Positions 1 through 10,278 of a DNA stretch of 64,000 bases are shown piece after piece. Source of the stretch: Rhineura floridana (lineage: Eukaryota; Chordata; Lepidosauria; Squamata; Rhineuridae); assembly GCF_030035675.1 (NCBI RefSeq), contig NC_084482.1, forward strand, positions 230,487,943-230,551,942, read 5' to 3'. Positions within the stretch are counted from its first letter, which is position 1. Every line of letters begins with the position of its first letter. The notes under the pieces are model-generated. The model was given only the letters and a program-made list of their open reading frames with translations, had not been told where the DNA came from and did not search any database. A program made the position numbers and the translations under genes.

Positions 1-555
1 TAGCTGATGGCACAGTGGGCTTTTTCCAGTTTTCAGGTCTACTTTTCTGTTGATGGCTGTTGTTGGTTGTCTGAATCAGTATCAACGACGGAAGGAAGTC
101 AGTCAGAGCATCACAGTTAAAGGCCATCAAGCCTATCCTAACAAGAAGCCCCCCCGCACAAACCTAGGAAGAGCGGAGAATCACAGAAAAATCTCAGTTT
201 TGCCCCTTCACTTAACCAGTGCCTGAAAGGGACATTTGCCGGACTCCCTTGCCTGGCCACCGAAGGCGCTGCCTCGCATTAGAGCCCCATTGGACCCCCA
301 TGGGAGGGGAGGGGCTTGGGCAGGAGTTTCTCCCGGGGCTGTGAGGAGCAAGTCCCTATCTGGAGTCTGCTGCAGGGTTGAGGAGGAGGAGGAGGGGGAG
401 AGAGGTTGGGGGAGTCTTCCGCATTGGACTTGGGGGTCCTCCTTGGGGTGGCGGTGCTGGTCTCCCCTTCGGAGGTGCTGGGCATGGAGGAGCCTCTAGG
501 TGAGCAGAGATCCCACGTGGGGGAGTAAGAGAAAAGCCCTTCCAGAGACCCCCAA
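1..555. repeat. Left arm of a 52-kb-spaced inverted duplication
   Basis: This stretch recurs as its reverse complement at about 52253-52760; base 1 pairs with 52760, so the homology probably runs on outside the window. It is GC-rich with many pyrimidine runs. Near 485-500 it has a short ATG-GAG-GAG-CCT-CTA run followed by GGTGAG, which looks like a small first exon with a splice donor. The ATG is not kept in the other arm, so a coding role is doubtful. It may be a duplicated gene 5' end or simply a two-copy repeat. Confidence 0.6.
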
Positions 556-650
556 ATTCTTGCGTTTGAGTCTGGGCCCAGTTGAAGGTGCTGGTGTAAT
601 CCATGGGGCTTTTATGTTATCCATGCAATGCATATGTATGGCTAGTCTTA

Positions 651-1352
651 TGTTAAGGAAAAGCTTAATAGGTTGTTTTTCTCAAACAGAAAGCACCTGC
701 GAGGGGCTGTGCTCATTAGAGATTGGGTCAAGTAATGGTGGCTAGAAATACACAACCTCCACTCAGCTGCGTTATCTAGGAGGCCGGCAGGGAGTAAAAG
801 GACTGTCTGACGCGTCTCCAAGGACAGTAGCCTTGGCACTGGTCCAGTTAGCTCTAATGAGCTACATGTGCCAAGGATGGGCTGCACGTGCTGATTAACG
901 GCAGGGCACGTGCCATGGGAAGAGTAGCCATTGTCTGTTAGGCACAGGGCAGCTTTGATGCCTAGTCTGATTAATGATGTCCCCTGTCAAGATGTGCTGA
1001 TTTGATGTTAGATATAGCTCATGATGCATTCCGTCACTGTGTATGCCTGGCCAAACTTTCTCCTCTAAAAGGTGCCTGTGCCATGAGCTCAGGGTGCAGA
1101 CCTTAACGCCTCTCTGCGAGAGACCTTGGGTCTGTTCCACTGGGTAGGCAAGCCTGTTGTAGCCCAGTTCAGCATACAGACTGCAGGTGCCCATGGGGGG
1201 AACTTGCAGCCTGTTCCATTTATTGGGTATGCCTGTGTGCTCGCTAAATTACTCCATAAACTTCTCCTTGTGAGTAAACCTTTGGATCTGCCTCCTTGAT
1301 GCCATGGTACCGATCCTTACAGTTTGAAGCAGCCCACAGCTGGGGCTAATAC
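651..1352 (+). mobile_element. LTR-like fossil (possible endogenous retrovirus LTR)
   Basis: The right part looks like an LTR 3' end: an ATAAA-type poly(A) region near 1255, a run resembling retroviral U5, then GGCTAATACA, followed near 1354 by TGGCG, a common start of a retroviral primer-binding site. The left limit is a guess based on a TG start. No gag or pol part was recognised next to it. It is old and incomplete. Confidence 0.3.
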
Positions 1353-1869
1353 AATTGGCGTAGTCAGCCGGACTACCAAACAAATCAATGTGGAGATTTA
1401 AGGGGAAGAAGAATCCTGTGGAAGCCGATTTGGGGAATCGGCTCCCAGGGTGGCCACCGCATGGGATGTGGAATCCATTGGCCAAACAGTTGGCCTCTTT
1501 AGGGGGACCAGTGACATGGCCAGAGGGAGAAACAAACTGCACTCGGGTGTGCAGCCCCTCTGACATGGCTTTTGCCGACAGCACAGAGATGTTACAATAG
1601 CCATTGCAGGCATGTTAGTAATGTTTCTTCTGTCCTTTGTGTGGGGGTATTCCCCAAATGGTGAGCCCCCCTTCAAAAGAGCCACCACCTGTCCACTGCT
1701 GAAGTGTATCCAGGGGGTGGAAGGGGGTAAGCAGCCTCGATGTCAAAGCAGGGGCAGAGAAAGGGCGGGCCTTGGCCTTGGTGGAGGCAGGTGTTCGTGG
1801 GGGCCATTACTGGCCCTGGGCTCACAGCCCCCCAAAAGTCTGGTGCCAGCCCTAGACCAACCCCTCTCC
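1353..1869. other. No recognised gene
   Basis: Short reading frames on both strands have no recognisable domains. The left part could be leader sequence of the LTR-like fossil just upstream. Nothing else can be supported here. Confidence 0.4.
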
Positions 1870-2255
1870 TAACATCAGAGGAGCCTGGCTGCTGGGTCAG
1901 GCCAAGAGCCCAGCATCGTGCCCTCAGTGGCCAACCAGAGGCCCCACTGGGAAGCCTGAAAGCAGGCCTCGAGGGCAACAGCAACACTCACCCCCAAATG
2001 ACATTCCCAGCAACTGGTATTCAGAGACATTTCCTGCCTCCGACAGCGGAGGGAGCAACAGAGCCATCGTGGTCAGCAGCCACTGAGCCTCTAGAAACGT
2101 GTGCAACCCACTTTAAAAGCCATCCAAGTTGGCTGGCATAGAATCATAGAATAGTAGAGTTGGAAGGGGCCTATAAGGCCATCAAGTCCAACCCTCTTGG
2201 GCATCCCAAAATGCAGCCGCTGTTCCCACCTGCCCCATGCAAGGCAGCTTACTCT
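1870..2255 (-). mobile_element. CR1 LINE 3'-end fragments
   Basis: Two adjacent pieces. Bases 1870-2136 match, with divergence, the CR1 3' UTR seen at 36911-37190 (the GAGCCTG-CTG-GTCAGGCCA run, the GTGGCCAACCAG run, and the TTTTAAAGCCATCCAAG run). Bases 2139-2255 start with the CR1 terminal ATAGAATCATAGAA motif followed by GTTGGAAGGGGCC. Both lie antisense and are 5'-truncated. Confidence 0.7.
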
Positions 2256-2889
2256 GCATCAGGACAGTCCCCCCCCCCCAAAAAAATCTGGAGGTTGCAA
2301 GAAAACCAGGCAATGGAAGCAATGGAGTCTGGGCTCTGTTTTGCATGACATGGGATTGGAGTTGATTGCACGGAGAAGCCCTCAGGTTCTTAAAAGGGGT
2401 GGAGCCTGGGAGTTTATTCCCCCCTCCTCCGTCCCCACTTTCCCCCCCTTCTTTGCGAAGGAGACTGACCAGGCCGGAACAGGGAGGTGCAACAACCAAC
2501 CAGAGACTCAGAAAAGGGGTGGAAGACATGCAGCCTTCCGGTCCTCATTCGGAGGCTGGAACTGGTTTCATTGCCGTCATACCTCTTTCATTCCCCTCCT
2601 TGTGTTTCTTTGGATTGGCACCCTTCCACATTGCTGCTCTCATCTGGGAACCGGAAGTGTTCCGGAGTCTAAGGACCACCCTACCCCTTTGGCCCATTAA
2701 CTGTTAGAGTTCCGTTGACCTTTTCCTCCACCGGAGGATCAGCTCGCTCTCACATTCATCATTCAATTTGAGAACAAATCTAGAACGAGGGAGTGCTGAG
2801 GGAAGAGGGCAGTCGCTGCGCTCTCTCCTGATCTCTCTCTCTCTCTCCTCCTTGGCTGCGCCTGCTGCTTCCCAGCGGTGGTGCCTAGG
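2256..2889. other. No recognised gene
   Basis: Unassigned sequence with a C-rich run near 2270 and a CT-rich run near 2825-2850. Short open frames look like chance. Confidence 0.4.
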
Positions 2890-2978
2890 GCGGGGGGCGG
2901 CGGCTTGTGGTGTCACCCCATCTCGTGGTGTCACCCCGTGCGGCCCGCACCCGCAGCACCACCCTAGTGACACCCCTG
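2890..2978 (-). mobile_element. hAT-like DNA transposon end (fragment)
   Basis: The right edge reads as the reverse complement of a CAGGGGTGTCACTAGGG end. Similar ends occur at 12569 (+) and 15771 (-), each followed inward by GGTGTCACC/GTGCGG runs. CAGTGGCGT-type ends are common in hAT elements. No transposase and no 8-bp target duplication could be confirmed. Confidence 0.35.
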
Positions 2979-3599
2979 AAGGCATAGGGAGACAAGGTGA
3001 AGTCTCCAGCAGTATTGTTTACAGGGGGTGGCTGGTGGTGCTGCCTAGCAGTGGGATCTTGTGAGACCTGTGCTAGAGCGGAGTGAGAAAAAATGAAAAT
3101 GACGATCCTGACTGGTGGTGTCCTGAGGTGGTGCCTAGTGAAAGGCGGTAGCCACAAGCAGGTGGGAACCTGACAGGGGGAGCAAAAGGTGGGAACGTCA
3201 CAAGGACCAGTATCCTGGAGGTAAGTAGTGACTTAGGATCAGGTAGATACTTTAGCTAAAACTTGGGTGCTCCACTACCGAGTAAAATCTAGAAGAGAAA
3301 AAGAAATACGGAGGAAGCAGGAGCCAAAGGAAGGGCCCTCCCGTGAAGATTAGGGTTAGGGTTAGATTCAAACCAGAGCTGAACCAGGCAATTGCAGAAA
3401 CTCCTGAAAATGAAGTGTCTGAACCTGAAGTGGAGGATGATGAAGGATGTGCTACTCGCGACGAGAGTGCTTCTGTGCACGTTCAAAAAGCATTGCCGCC
3501 GCCACGCCAGCTTATTGAGCGACCAGGAGACGCTGTACCTGGTGAAGCTGCCCATCCCGGCTGAGCTTCAAGCTGCTGTTGAAGGACAGATTATCTTGA
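2979..3599 (+). other. Unassigned, exon-like run near 3.37-3.6 kb
   Basis: Bases 3343-3724 hold overlapping open frames. One contains the run SDQETLYLVKLPIPAEL, which looks like real protein sequence, followed at once by an AT-rich LINE-type tail. It may be a retrocopy or a gene fragment carried by a retroelement. I could not name a family. A short TTAGGG-TTAGGG-TTAG run at about 3350-3366 is too short to call telomeric. Confidence 0.2.
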
Positions 3600-3795
3600 G
3601 GCCTGTAAAGAATCTTTTTTTAAAACAACAACAACACAATGTTAATATTTTGTTATTTAAATTTCTGTGTACTGTATTCTCTTTTGATGTGTATTTTGGA
3701 TTTGTGTGGTTTTTGTGTGAGTGAGCCGCCTTGAGGGCCTTTTAGCCAAAAGGCAGCATAGAAATAGAATTAATGAACAAAATAAATAAATAGCC
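3600..3795 (+). mobile_element. LINE/SINE 3' tail (L2-like)
   Basis: AT-rich segment ending in GAGCCGCCTTGAGGG, a lost copy of the usual GGGCGG-ATATAAAT run, and AAATAAATAAATA. This is the typical 3' end of squamate L2-type retroposons in sense orientation. Confidence 0.5.
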
Positions 3796-4199
3796 CACAG
3801 CAGATTTTGGAGTGGTCACCGCAAATTACATATATTCCCCTATTAGCCCTTCATTATTTTAGCTGGGAAAGACTGGCATCTCATAGATACCTGGGGTGTA
3901 TGATTTGTCCTGGCCCAGAGCAGATTTTGGGGTGGGCACCCACAGTTACTTATTTTATATGAATTCATGACATCATTACGTGTTTATGATACTATCAGAC
4001 TCTGGAGGATGTTGATTGCATAAATGTATTGTTATTCCTGACGGGGAGAGTCCCCCGATCACAGCAATATATCATACAGGCTACTCCAACATATCTTCTG
4101 GCGTTCAGAGACATCCTAACTTTGGCCTGAAGTTGCTGAAGCTGTCAATTTTCTCCGTTTTCAGCGTTTTGAACTTTCAGGCAAATAAGGAACTGGGAG

Positions 4200-4760
4200 C
4201 GAAATCCAGAGGCCTGACGTAGCAGGAACCTCTGCGCCTGCGCCCTGGATTTGCACCAGGGGTAGAGCCTGCGAGAAGTTTGCCCAGAGCGCGCCTGGCA
4301 TTCAGTCCTCCAGCGGGGAAAGGATCTGCGCTCTGCTTCCTAGAGAGGCAGGATGTGGTCATGCAAATGGGAGGGAGGGAGGAAGACAATAGCGAAGCAA
4401 ACAGGCTTGATTAATTTCCTAAGAGGAGGAGGAGGAGGAGGAAGGCTGGATCGTGGCCAATCGCGAGAGAAAGGAAGACGTGCAGCAGTGGGGGTGAGGA
4501 AGGGTCAGGAGTTTGCCTTTGGGGGGCGGAAAGAGGGGGAGAGCCTCCCCCCACATCTCCCCCGGGAATCCATGGGGGGCAGTCGCATGCATGCAACCTA
4601 GGGGCAACATTGGGGGCCGAACAGCTGCAGCGCTTCCATTCCACGATCCTCTTTGTAGCGCCCTCTGCCCCAGGAGTGGGGGTGGGAAGAGACGCCCTGG
4701 TGCAGAGGAGACCCCCGGGTGCCGGGGCTGAGAAAGCCGGCCTACCTCGCTGGGCTGCTG
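4200..4760 (+). promoter_or_regulatory. GC-rich, CpG-containing promoter-like segment
   Basis: CpG-containing stretch upstream of the KRAB-A exon. It has a CTGCGCCTGCGCCC run near 4230 (NRF1-site-like), several GCG-rich runs, an ATGCAAAT octamer near 4361, and a GAGGAGGAGGAGG purine run near 4425. Position about 1.3-1.8 kb before the KRAB-A exon fits a promoter plus 5' untranslated exon of the zinc-finger gene, but no transcription start can be fixed from sequence alone. Confidence 0.35.
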
Positions 4761-4977
4761 TGTGAGGACAAAAGGGGAGCAGGAGCAGGTGACCCCCTCC
4801 CCCCAAACGCGTTGGAGAAGAAAGCAGACCAAAAAAAGAGAGAGTAAGCAAGCGAATAAGTAAGCAATATTTTCCCCACATCCAAACGGGGGCTGTTTTC
4901 TTGTCCATTCTGTCCACAGTGGGTTTCTGTGAGCCCATTTCTGCACTGCGGTAGTTCCAGGGAGGAAACACGCTTTT

Positions 4978-5060
4978 TGTAGAATGATGGAGTTGGGAGG
5001 GGCCTGTAAGACCATCCAGTCGAACCCCCAGCTCAGTGCTTACCCTCTCCCCCAAATGAA
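4978..5060 (-). mobile_element. CR1 LINE terminal fragment
   Basis: TAGAATGATGGAGTTGGGAGGGGCC followed by a CCATCCAGTCGAACCCCC run is the diverged 3' end of CR1, antisense, 5'-truncated to under 100 bases. Confidence 0.65.
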
Positions 5061-5106
5061 CTTTGTCTCTTCTTGGGATCTCCTCAAACCTCCCCCCCTT
5101 TTAGAT

Positions 5107-5111
5107 ACTCA

Positions 5112-5154
<43 letters not shown>

Positions 5155-5155
5155 C
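5107..5155 (+). repeat. (CT)n(CA)n microsatellite
   Basis: About ten CT units run directly into about ten CA units. It is a compound dinucleotide repeat, likely polymorphic. Confidence 0.95.
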
Positions 5156-5544
5156 CCTACACAAACGTTAGGACAATCATTTCCTTGCCTTCCTGACCTT
5201 ACAACATTGTTGCTGCTGCTGAAGGTTGGGGAGGGGGAGATCAACCTACATTTCCCACTCTGGGGCCTTTGGAGGAAGGTGTGAATAAACATGTGTGGCC
5301 AGCAAATAAGCTCATCTGAGTCATCCAAACTGCAGCCCTGCAAGGTAGGCAAGAGTGGTGTCAGCCTCCTGCTTTGCACCTCAGCTGCTGACTTTACAGA
5401 AGAGGCCAGTTTTATTTCATTATAAATTAAATGATCAGAAAGTCATTTCCTTGAGGAATTGGGAAGAGTGGCGAGGGATGACATTATTGAAAACTGGCTG
5501 TGTTTTTGTGAGCTTCGTGGAAACAGAGGAACGTGCCTTATATT

Positions 5545-5700
5545 GACTTGGTCCACCTAGCTCTGCACTGACTGGCAGCTGCTGTCCCGGGTTTCAAGCA
5601 GGGAGCCTTTCCCAGCCCTGCCTGGAGATGCTGCTGAGAATTGAACCCGGGACTTTTTGCATGCAAGGCAGATGTCCTTCACCTAAATGGCCGTGTTGAG
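5545..5700 (-). mobile_element. tRNA-Ala-like SINE
   Basis: On the minus strand the segment reads as a tRNA-derived head: a GCATGCAAA anticodon-arm run, then a CCGGGTTCAATTC B box, then CATCTCCAGGCAGGGCTGGGAAAGGCTCC and a GCTGCCAGTCAGTG run. This layout matches a widespread reptile SINE with a tRNA-Ala-type head. The copy is mildly diverged. Confidence 0.6.
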
Positions 5701-6002
5701 AAGTTCTGCATTTGATCCTAATGTTTTGCTCTTTTGGGGAATGGGCCAAGGTAAATGCCCTTTCTGCTTACGGCGTTCACAGCCCTCCAGTCTCAAAACC
5801 AGCTGTGGGAACCCTTTCTGGGTCTGTGGGCCAGATCCTTACTGGACCCTCACCTCAGGATCCAACTTTGGCGCGTGGGAGGAGCGCTTTGAGTGCTGTG
5901 AGTGATTGAAGCGCACCCTGTTGCCCTTCCCCTTTCAAGCTGGACGCAAAGGTCTGTGCGGAAGAGGCCGTCTCTTCAGCAGAGGGCATGTTCTTCTTCC
6001 AG

Positions 6003-6143
6003 GGTTTGGTGACCTTTGAGGAGGAGGAGGAGGAGGCAGCAGCTGTGCATTTCACGGAGGAGGAGTGGATCTCCTGGATCCGGGCCAAAGCGCTCCGCAC
6101 AGGGAAGCCATGGAGGAGAATTATGAGATTGGAGCCTCTTTCA
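6003..6143 (+). pseudogene. KRAB-A box exon, disrupted
   Basis: The KRAB-A box recruits the TRIM28 co-repressor in KRAB zinc-finger proteins. An acceptor (TTCTTCTTCCAG) is followed by codons for GLVTFEE and, later, VHFTEEEW, the start of a canonical KRAB-A box. Two things are wrong. The usual short DVAV-like stretch is replaced by a GAG run plus GCA-GCA-GCT (EEEEEAAA). One base is also missing just after the TGG codon near 6075-6077. Past that point the expected LDPGQ, HREAMEENYE and GASF residues are all readable one frame over, ending in A|GTAAGG, a phase-1 donor. The exon is 141 bases where 142 would keep frame. It is either a dead exon or a sequencing error in an otherwise good exon. It precedes the KRAB-B-like exons in correct order. 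Confidence 0.75.
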
Positions 6144-7609
6144 GTAAGGAGACACATTTTCTTAACTGATAGATGTTGAAGGCCATTTGTGCCAATGATG
6201 CCTGGAGTGGAAACTCAGTTTCTCACTAGGGATTCTGGGAGCTGTAGTCCAAACTCCACAGTGGGAATTGCTGTTCCCTTGGAGCTTGGGAGAGTCCTCT
6301 CTCCCTCTCCCTCCCTCTGCCCAGTGTTTGCCTTTGGGGCCTAGGCACCCCTGTGCTTAGTCTGTGAGCAGGACTGGTGCCTGCCTGGATCCTAACCTCA
6401 TGCATTGGAGTCGAAGTCCTTGCCAGTTCTCAAGACAGCCCTAGCGCAGTTTCTGCAAGAATGTTGCTGCATTCCGCATATTGTTGTGCGTTTCGGTTGA
6501 GGAAGATTCTCTGGAGAAGCTCTCCATATAGATGCCACTGAAGAAGACTTGCTTCAAGTCGAAATGCGTTTGGCAAATTATTTGAGATATGTTGTGCATT
6601 TTATCCTTGCATTTTATATTTCTGTATTAGTACGCCTCTGCCTTTTATTGCTGTCTTGTCATTGGGAGTGTATGTACATCTTGTCTACAGAGCTAGCAGT
6701 TCACTCTGTGTGGTAAATTGCAGGTGCATTAGAAATTGGACATTATTGTGTACTCAGCCATAGATTATATTTTCCATCATTCCTTTCTACATATATTTTT
6801 CAGAATCATACCATGACTTAGACCTTCACTTTATGTGCTTTTGCCTATTTTGTCTAATTCAGCATCTGCATGGTTGGTACCAGAGATGGATTATGGGGGG
6901 TAGGGGGTGGGGGGAGAAACACTCTCTCTGACAAATTTCTCACTCCCCCACCCACCACCTCCATTGCTGGAGCCCTTTCGATATGCAAATTATAACTGAA
7001 TCATAAACTGGAAGTTAAAATTAAGCTGCCGTCCCAAACATGCTTGCGTCAGAGTTGATTCCTCAAAATCAATAGGACGTTTTTCAGAGAATATGCATTT
7101 AGGAAGGGAACATTTATTTATAAGCAACACACCATCATTTCCCTTCCAGAGATCCAAACCATATACTCTGGCCCTGTTCTGTCTCTTCCCAACGCCAGCA
7201 TTGATATTTGCATCATATACATTCTCAAGCTACGACACTGAAAAGCTTATGGGAGCATTTCTGGCTACACAAATATCTTGCGGTGGCTTCACTCTTAATC
7301 TGCATGGAGAAAGGTTTCCTCCAGAAGTGTAAATGTGAAGCGCAGCCCTGCTCCCTTTTGGAAGAGGAAGAGGAGGGTGAAGCTCTCAGGGCTGGTTTTC
7401 ACTCTCTTTGTGGCGAGATGATGTTGTCCAAATGAAAACAGATGGGTTGGCTGAGTTCCACCCTGTCCTCCCCAACAGACAGTTCAGGTTGGGCGTCATA
7501 TCCAGTGAGCGCATGTTCCCAAGTGCGAGGCTGACCCTGCTGGGACCACACGGCCCTGTCCTCTTCAGGGAGTTAACATGTCCCAAACAATCCCTCCTCT
7601 TAGCTACAA
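6144..7609 (+). other. Intron-like stretch with old repeats
   Basis: Lies between the KRAB-A exon and the first KRAB-B-like exon. Near 6220 there is a GGATTCTGGGAGCTGTAGTCC run typical of an old reptile DNA-transposon or SINE end. Around 6530-6600 a CACTGAAGAAGACTTGC run with ATGCGTTTGGC resembles a retroelement 3' UTR. No coding domain was recognised. Confidence 0.4.
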
Positions 7610-7678
7610 ATGGCTTGACTTGGAATGGCTGAATATCTTGTGGTCAAAAGTAACTAGTCCTGTCTGTTTCCTTGGAAG

Positions 7679-7756
7679 AATCGGAGCTCAATTCCTGTTT
7701 GGAAGACGGAGAGGATCTTCTTATTCAGGTTCCCAAAGAGGAGGAGACCTCAGCAG
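7679..7756 (+). CDS. KRAB-B-like exon, copy 1
   Basis: 78-base exon between acceptor CCTTGGAAG and donor GTCGG. In phase 1 it reads K-SELNSCLEDGEDLLIQ-VPKEEETSA-G. The core aligns with the KRAB-B consensus (KPDLIS-LEEGEDP), with substitutions in the first residues (SELNS for PDLIS). Charged EEE-TSA residues before the donor are shared by all four copies. It is open, symmetric (phase 1 to phase 1) and would join in frame to the KRAB-A exon before it, to any other copy, and to the zinc-finger exons. KRAB-B boxes generally strengthen KRAB-A-mediated repression. Confidence 0.75.
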
Positions 7757-7919
7757 GTCGGTGCTTAGCTGTGCTGTGGGGCCCCTTTTGGTCTGGGAAT
7801 TGAAGCTTTTTTCTGTTCCTGAGTAATATCATCCAGGGGAGAGTCACCCATCAGGCGGTGAGTTCTCCTGGTGGACTTCTGGGATGGTTTTAAAAGGGGC
7901 TAAGGAAAATGGCTTCATC

Positions 7920-8090
7920 CCCAGTCTGTGTCTGTTGGAATTACTTTTTAAGATGTTTTTGTTTTAATATATTGTAAAGCCCGTTTTTAATGATGTGTTT
8001 GAGAGTGTTTTTAGTGTTTTCGCTTGCCACCCTGGGCTCCTACTGGGAGGAAGGGCGGGATATAAATCTAAATGAATAAATAAATGCATG
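7920..8090 (+). mobile_element. L2-like retroposon 3' tail
   Basis: Ends with CTGGGCTCCTACTGGGAGGAAGGGCGGGATATAAAT and AAATAAATAAAT, the common squamate LINE/SINE tail. It lies in the intron after KRAB-B copy 1. Confidence 0.65.
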
Positions 8091-8276
8091 GAAGAGAAGG
8101 CTCTCAAGGGCCACCAGTCCTGATGTTTATGGGCCACCTCCGGAATTACGGGAAGAGCAACAGGAGATGGGCTCTTGCCTTTCTTAGCTTTGAGGTTGTA
8201 GAAATGGTTTGATATGGAATCCCTGACTTTTTATGTTGTGGTTAAAAGTAACTCATCTTGTCTGTTTCCTTGAAAG

Positions 8277-8360
8277 AACGAGACCTCGCTTCCTGTAAGG
8301 AAGAAGGAGAAAGTTTGTTTATCCAGGTCCCCAAAGAAGAGGAGGAGGAGACCTCAGCAG
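8277..8360 (+). CDS. KRAB-B-like exon, copy 2
   Basis: 84-base exon after acceptor CCTTGAAAG, donor GTTGG. In phase 1 it reads K-RDLASCKEEGESLFIQ-VPKEEEEETSA-G. Relative to copy 1 it has two extra Glu codons in the acidic tail, so the reading frame is kept. The aromatic position after SC (W in copies 3 and 4) is K here. It is symmetric and open, so it can be included or skipped without shifting frame. Confidence 0.75.
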
Positions 8361-8574
8361 GTTGGTGCTTAGCTGTGTTGTGGAGCCTCTTTTGGTCTGG
8401 GGATGGAAGCATTTTTCTGTTCCTGAGTAATGTCATCCAGGGGAGAGTCGCCCATCAGGCGGTGAGTTCTCCTGGTGGACATCTCAGATGGCTTGAAAAA
8501 AGAAGCTGGATAGATGCGTGGAAGAGAAGGCTCTCAAGGGCTATAAGTCATGATGGCTGTAGCCTTCTGACCTT

Positions 8575-8695
8575 GTTTTTTTTAAAGATGTTTTGTTTTA
8601 AAGGTGATTTCGTTGCTTCATCATTTTTTTGCCCCCCCTGGATTCCCTTTGGAGGGAAGGGCAGGATATAAATTGTATTAGTATTATTAGGACTG
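8575..8695 (+). mobile_element. L2-like retroposon 3' tail
   Basis: AAGATGTTTTGTTTTAAAGG start and GGAGGGAAGGGCAGGATATAAATTG end, the same tail family as at 7920-8090 but a separate insertion after KRAB-B copy 2. Confidence 0.55.
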
Positions 8696-8933
8696 ATTGT
8701 GGGATTCCCATACACATCGATTCAGGCCCTGTGGAGATGCAGAGCTAGATAGGCCTTTGGTTTGATCAAGCTCATCTCATGCTGTAAAGAGGAAGGTTGG
8801 CTGTCAGGTGGAAGTTCCCCTTCCGTCCACTGAGAGATTCCCCAAATTAAAATATGTGGCTTGGCTTCCAGACCCTGACAGTCTGAAGGAGACCCAGCTA
8901 GTACCGAAAGTAACTTGTGTGTTTCCTTGAAAG

Positions 8934-9023
8934 AGCTAGGCCTCATTTCCTGTTGGGAAAGAGGAGAAGAAGAAGATCCACTTATCCAGGGTCTCAAAGA
9001 AGAGGAGGCGGAGACATCAGCAG
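8934..9023 (+). CDS. KRAB-B-like exon, copy 3
   Basis: 90-base exon after acceptor CCTTGAAAG, donor GTAGT. In phase 1 it reads K-LGLISCWERGEEEDPLIQ-GLKEEEAETSA-G. It keeps the LISCWE core and has two extra Glu codons before DP compared with copy 4. It is open and symmetric. Its downstream intron resembles that of copy 4, so copies 3 and 4 are probably the closest pair. Confidence 0.75.
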
Positions 9024-9227
9024 GTAGTGTTGTGGGGCCCTTTGTGGAACTGAAGATTCCCCACCCACCCCTCTTGTTCCTGAATAATGTCATCCAGGGC
9101 AGGCTAACCCATTAGGCTACGAGTTCTTCTCATGGTTTTTCCCTTTCCATTCCTCTGCCACCTAAAAATCTCACCACATCTCATTCCTCGGAGTTTCTCT
9201 TCATCCACAGACCTTCGGTTGTGAAGG

Positions 9228-9649
9228 ATGAAATGGTCCCATCCCACCCAGGATTCTGGGCAGGGCTGTGGACCATTGATCTTAAGAAGAGGCGCAGTGG
9301 CTTCTCCAGCTCTTGGATTTTATTTTCTTGAAGCCCAAAGTAAAAGCGAGGCCATGCATGCTCTGCAAGAGGGTCCCCGTCTCACAGTCATGCAGCTGAG
9401 ATCTTGCGAGGCTGCACCTGCCTGAAGCCAAATTCAGCATTAATTGTAAAAATGAGCCCCTCTGAACAAAAGTGGACCTTCTCATTAAGCCCTGCATCAA
9501 ATGGAGCTAGAAGCTTCTCAGCACAGATATTATCTGGCAAAGCTACACCGCTCAGGTTTTGCACAGGTTTTTATATGAACCCTTTTTAAACCCAAGACAC
9601 ATTCTACAGCATATTTATTGGTTTATTTAAAAATGTATAGCTCACTTTT
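9228..9649 (+). other. Intron-like, no recognised gene
   Basis: The left edge (ACCTTCGGTTGTGAAGGATGAAATGG) has a paralogue at about 10470-10500, showing that it belongs to the duplicated unit. The short open frames in it show no domain. Confidence 0.4.
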
Positions 9650-9760
9650 CAAGGAAGGCAATGGTAAACCACCTCTGAATACCGCTTAACATGAAACCCT
9701 ATTCATAGGGTCGCCATAAGTCGGGATCGAGTTGAAAGCAGTCCATTTCCATTTCCTTTT
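9650..9760 (+). mobile_element. tRNA-SINE 3' part (BovB-type tail)
   Basis: Reads GGCAATGGTAAACCACCTCTG, then CCCTATTCATAGGGTC, then a GAGTTGAAAGCAGTCCATTTCC tail, matching the 3' half of the fuller SINE at 50593-50800. The tRNA head is absent. Confidence 0.65.
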
Positions 9761-10148
9761 TGAGGAACTTCTTCCACACAGCAGCTGACAATTTCCAATA
9801 AAAGCCAAACTTCACAGGAAAAATAATATCTATATAGAAAACAGAATAAAAGACCTAATAAGGATTATAAAAACAGTAATTAAGAATTCTTGGCGGGGGG
9901 ACAAAAAGCTTCCAACAAACTTGGAAAGCGTAACAATGTCTGGGTTTGTTTCACTTCAAAGGGAAGAGAACTCCAAAGAACTGGCTCCACAGTGCTCAAG
10001 GCACATGGCCCGAGTTGCAGGCTGTTGGCAAGGCTTCACCCCTTTGCTCTCGTTCAAAATGTTTTGAGCGTTCAGATTTGATTTGGAATTCCCAAATACT
10101 TTGTGGTCAAAAATAACTAATCTTGCCTGATTTCCTTTTTTTTTAAAG

Positions 10149-10229
10149 AACCAGACCTCATTTCCTGTTGGGAAGAAGGAGAAGATCCGGTGATGCAGGA
10201 ACCCAAAGAAGAGGAGGAGACCTCAGCAG
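10149..10229 (+). CDS. KRAB-B-like exon, copy 4
   Basis: 81-base exon after acceptor TTTTTTTTAAAG, donor GTAGAT. In phase 1 it reads K-PDLISCWEEGEDPVMQ-EPKEEEETSA-G. Of the four copies this fits the KRAB-B consensus best (KPDLIS, then EEGEDP). It is the last copy before the zinc-finger exons: its terminal G joins the GA-TAC start of each finger exon in frame. A retroposon tail begins four bases into the intron (10234), leaving GT but changing the bases just after it. If only one KRAB-B copy is used, this is the best candidate by sequence, though the donor context may be weak. Confidence 0.8.
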
Positions 10230-10233
10230 GTAG

Positions 10234-10278
10234 ATTTATTTAATTTATGTCCCGCCCTTCCTCCAGTAAGGAGCCCAG
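10234..10278 (-). mobile_element. Short retroposon tail inserted next to a splice donor
   Basis: ATTTATTTAATTTATGTCCCGCCC followed by TTCCTCCAGTAAGGAGC is the reverse complement of the common L2-like 3' tail. It interrupts the GTxGGTGCTTAGCTGTG run seen intact after copies 1 and 2. Confidence 0.65.

Noticed and set aside
485-500. Confident first coding exon (ATG plus donor)
   Set aside because: Five codons only, and the ATG is not kept in the inverted arm at 52.3 kb; left as a note in the repeat entry.
3350-3366. TTAGGG-type telomere repeat
   Set aside because: Only about two and a half units, which can occur by chance; no longer interstitial array nearby.
5104-5160. CRISPR-like or minisatellite array
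   Set aside because: Simple CT/CA dinucleotide repeat; no spacers, and the genome is eukaryotic.
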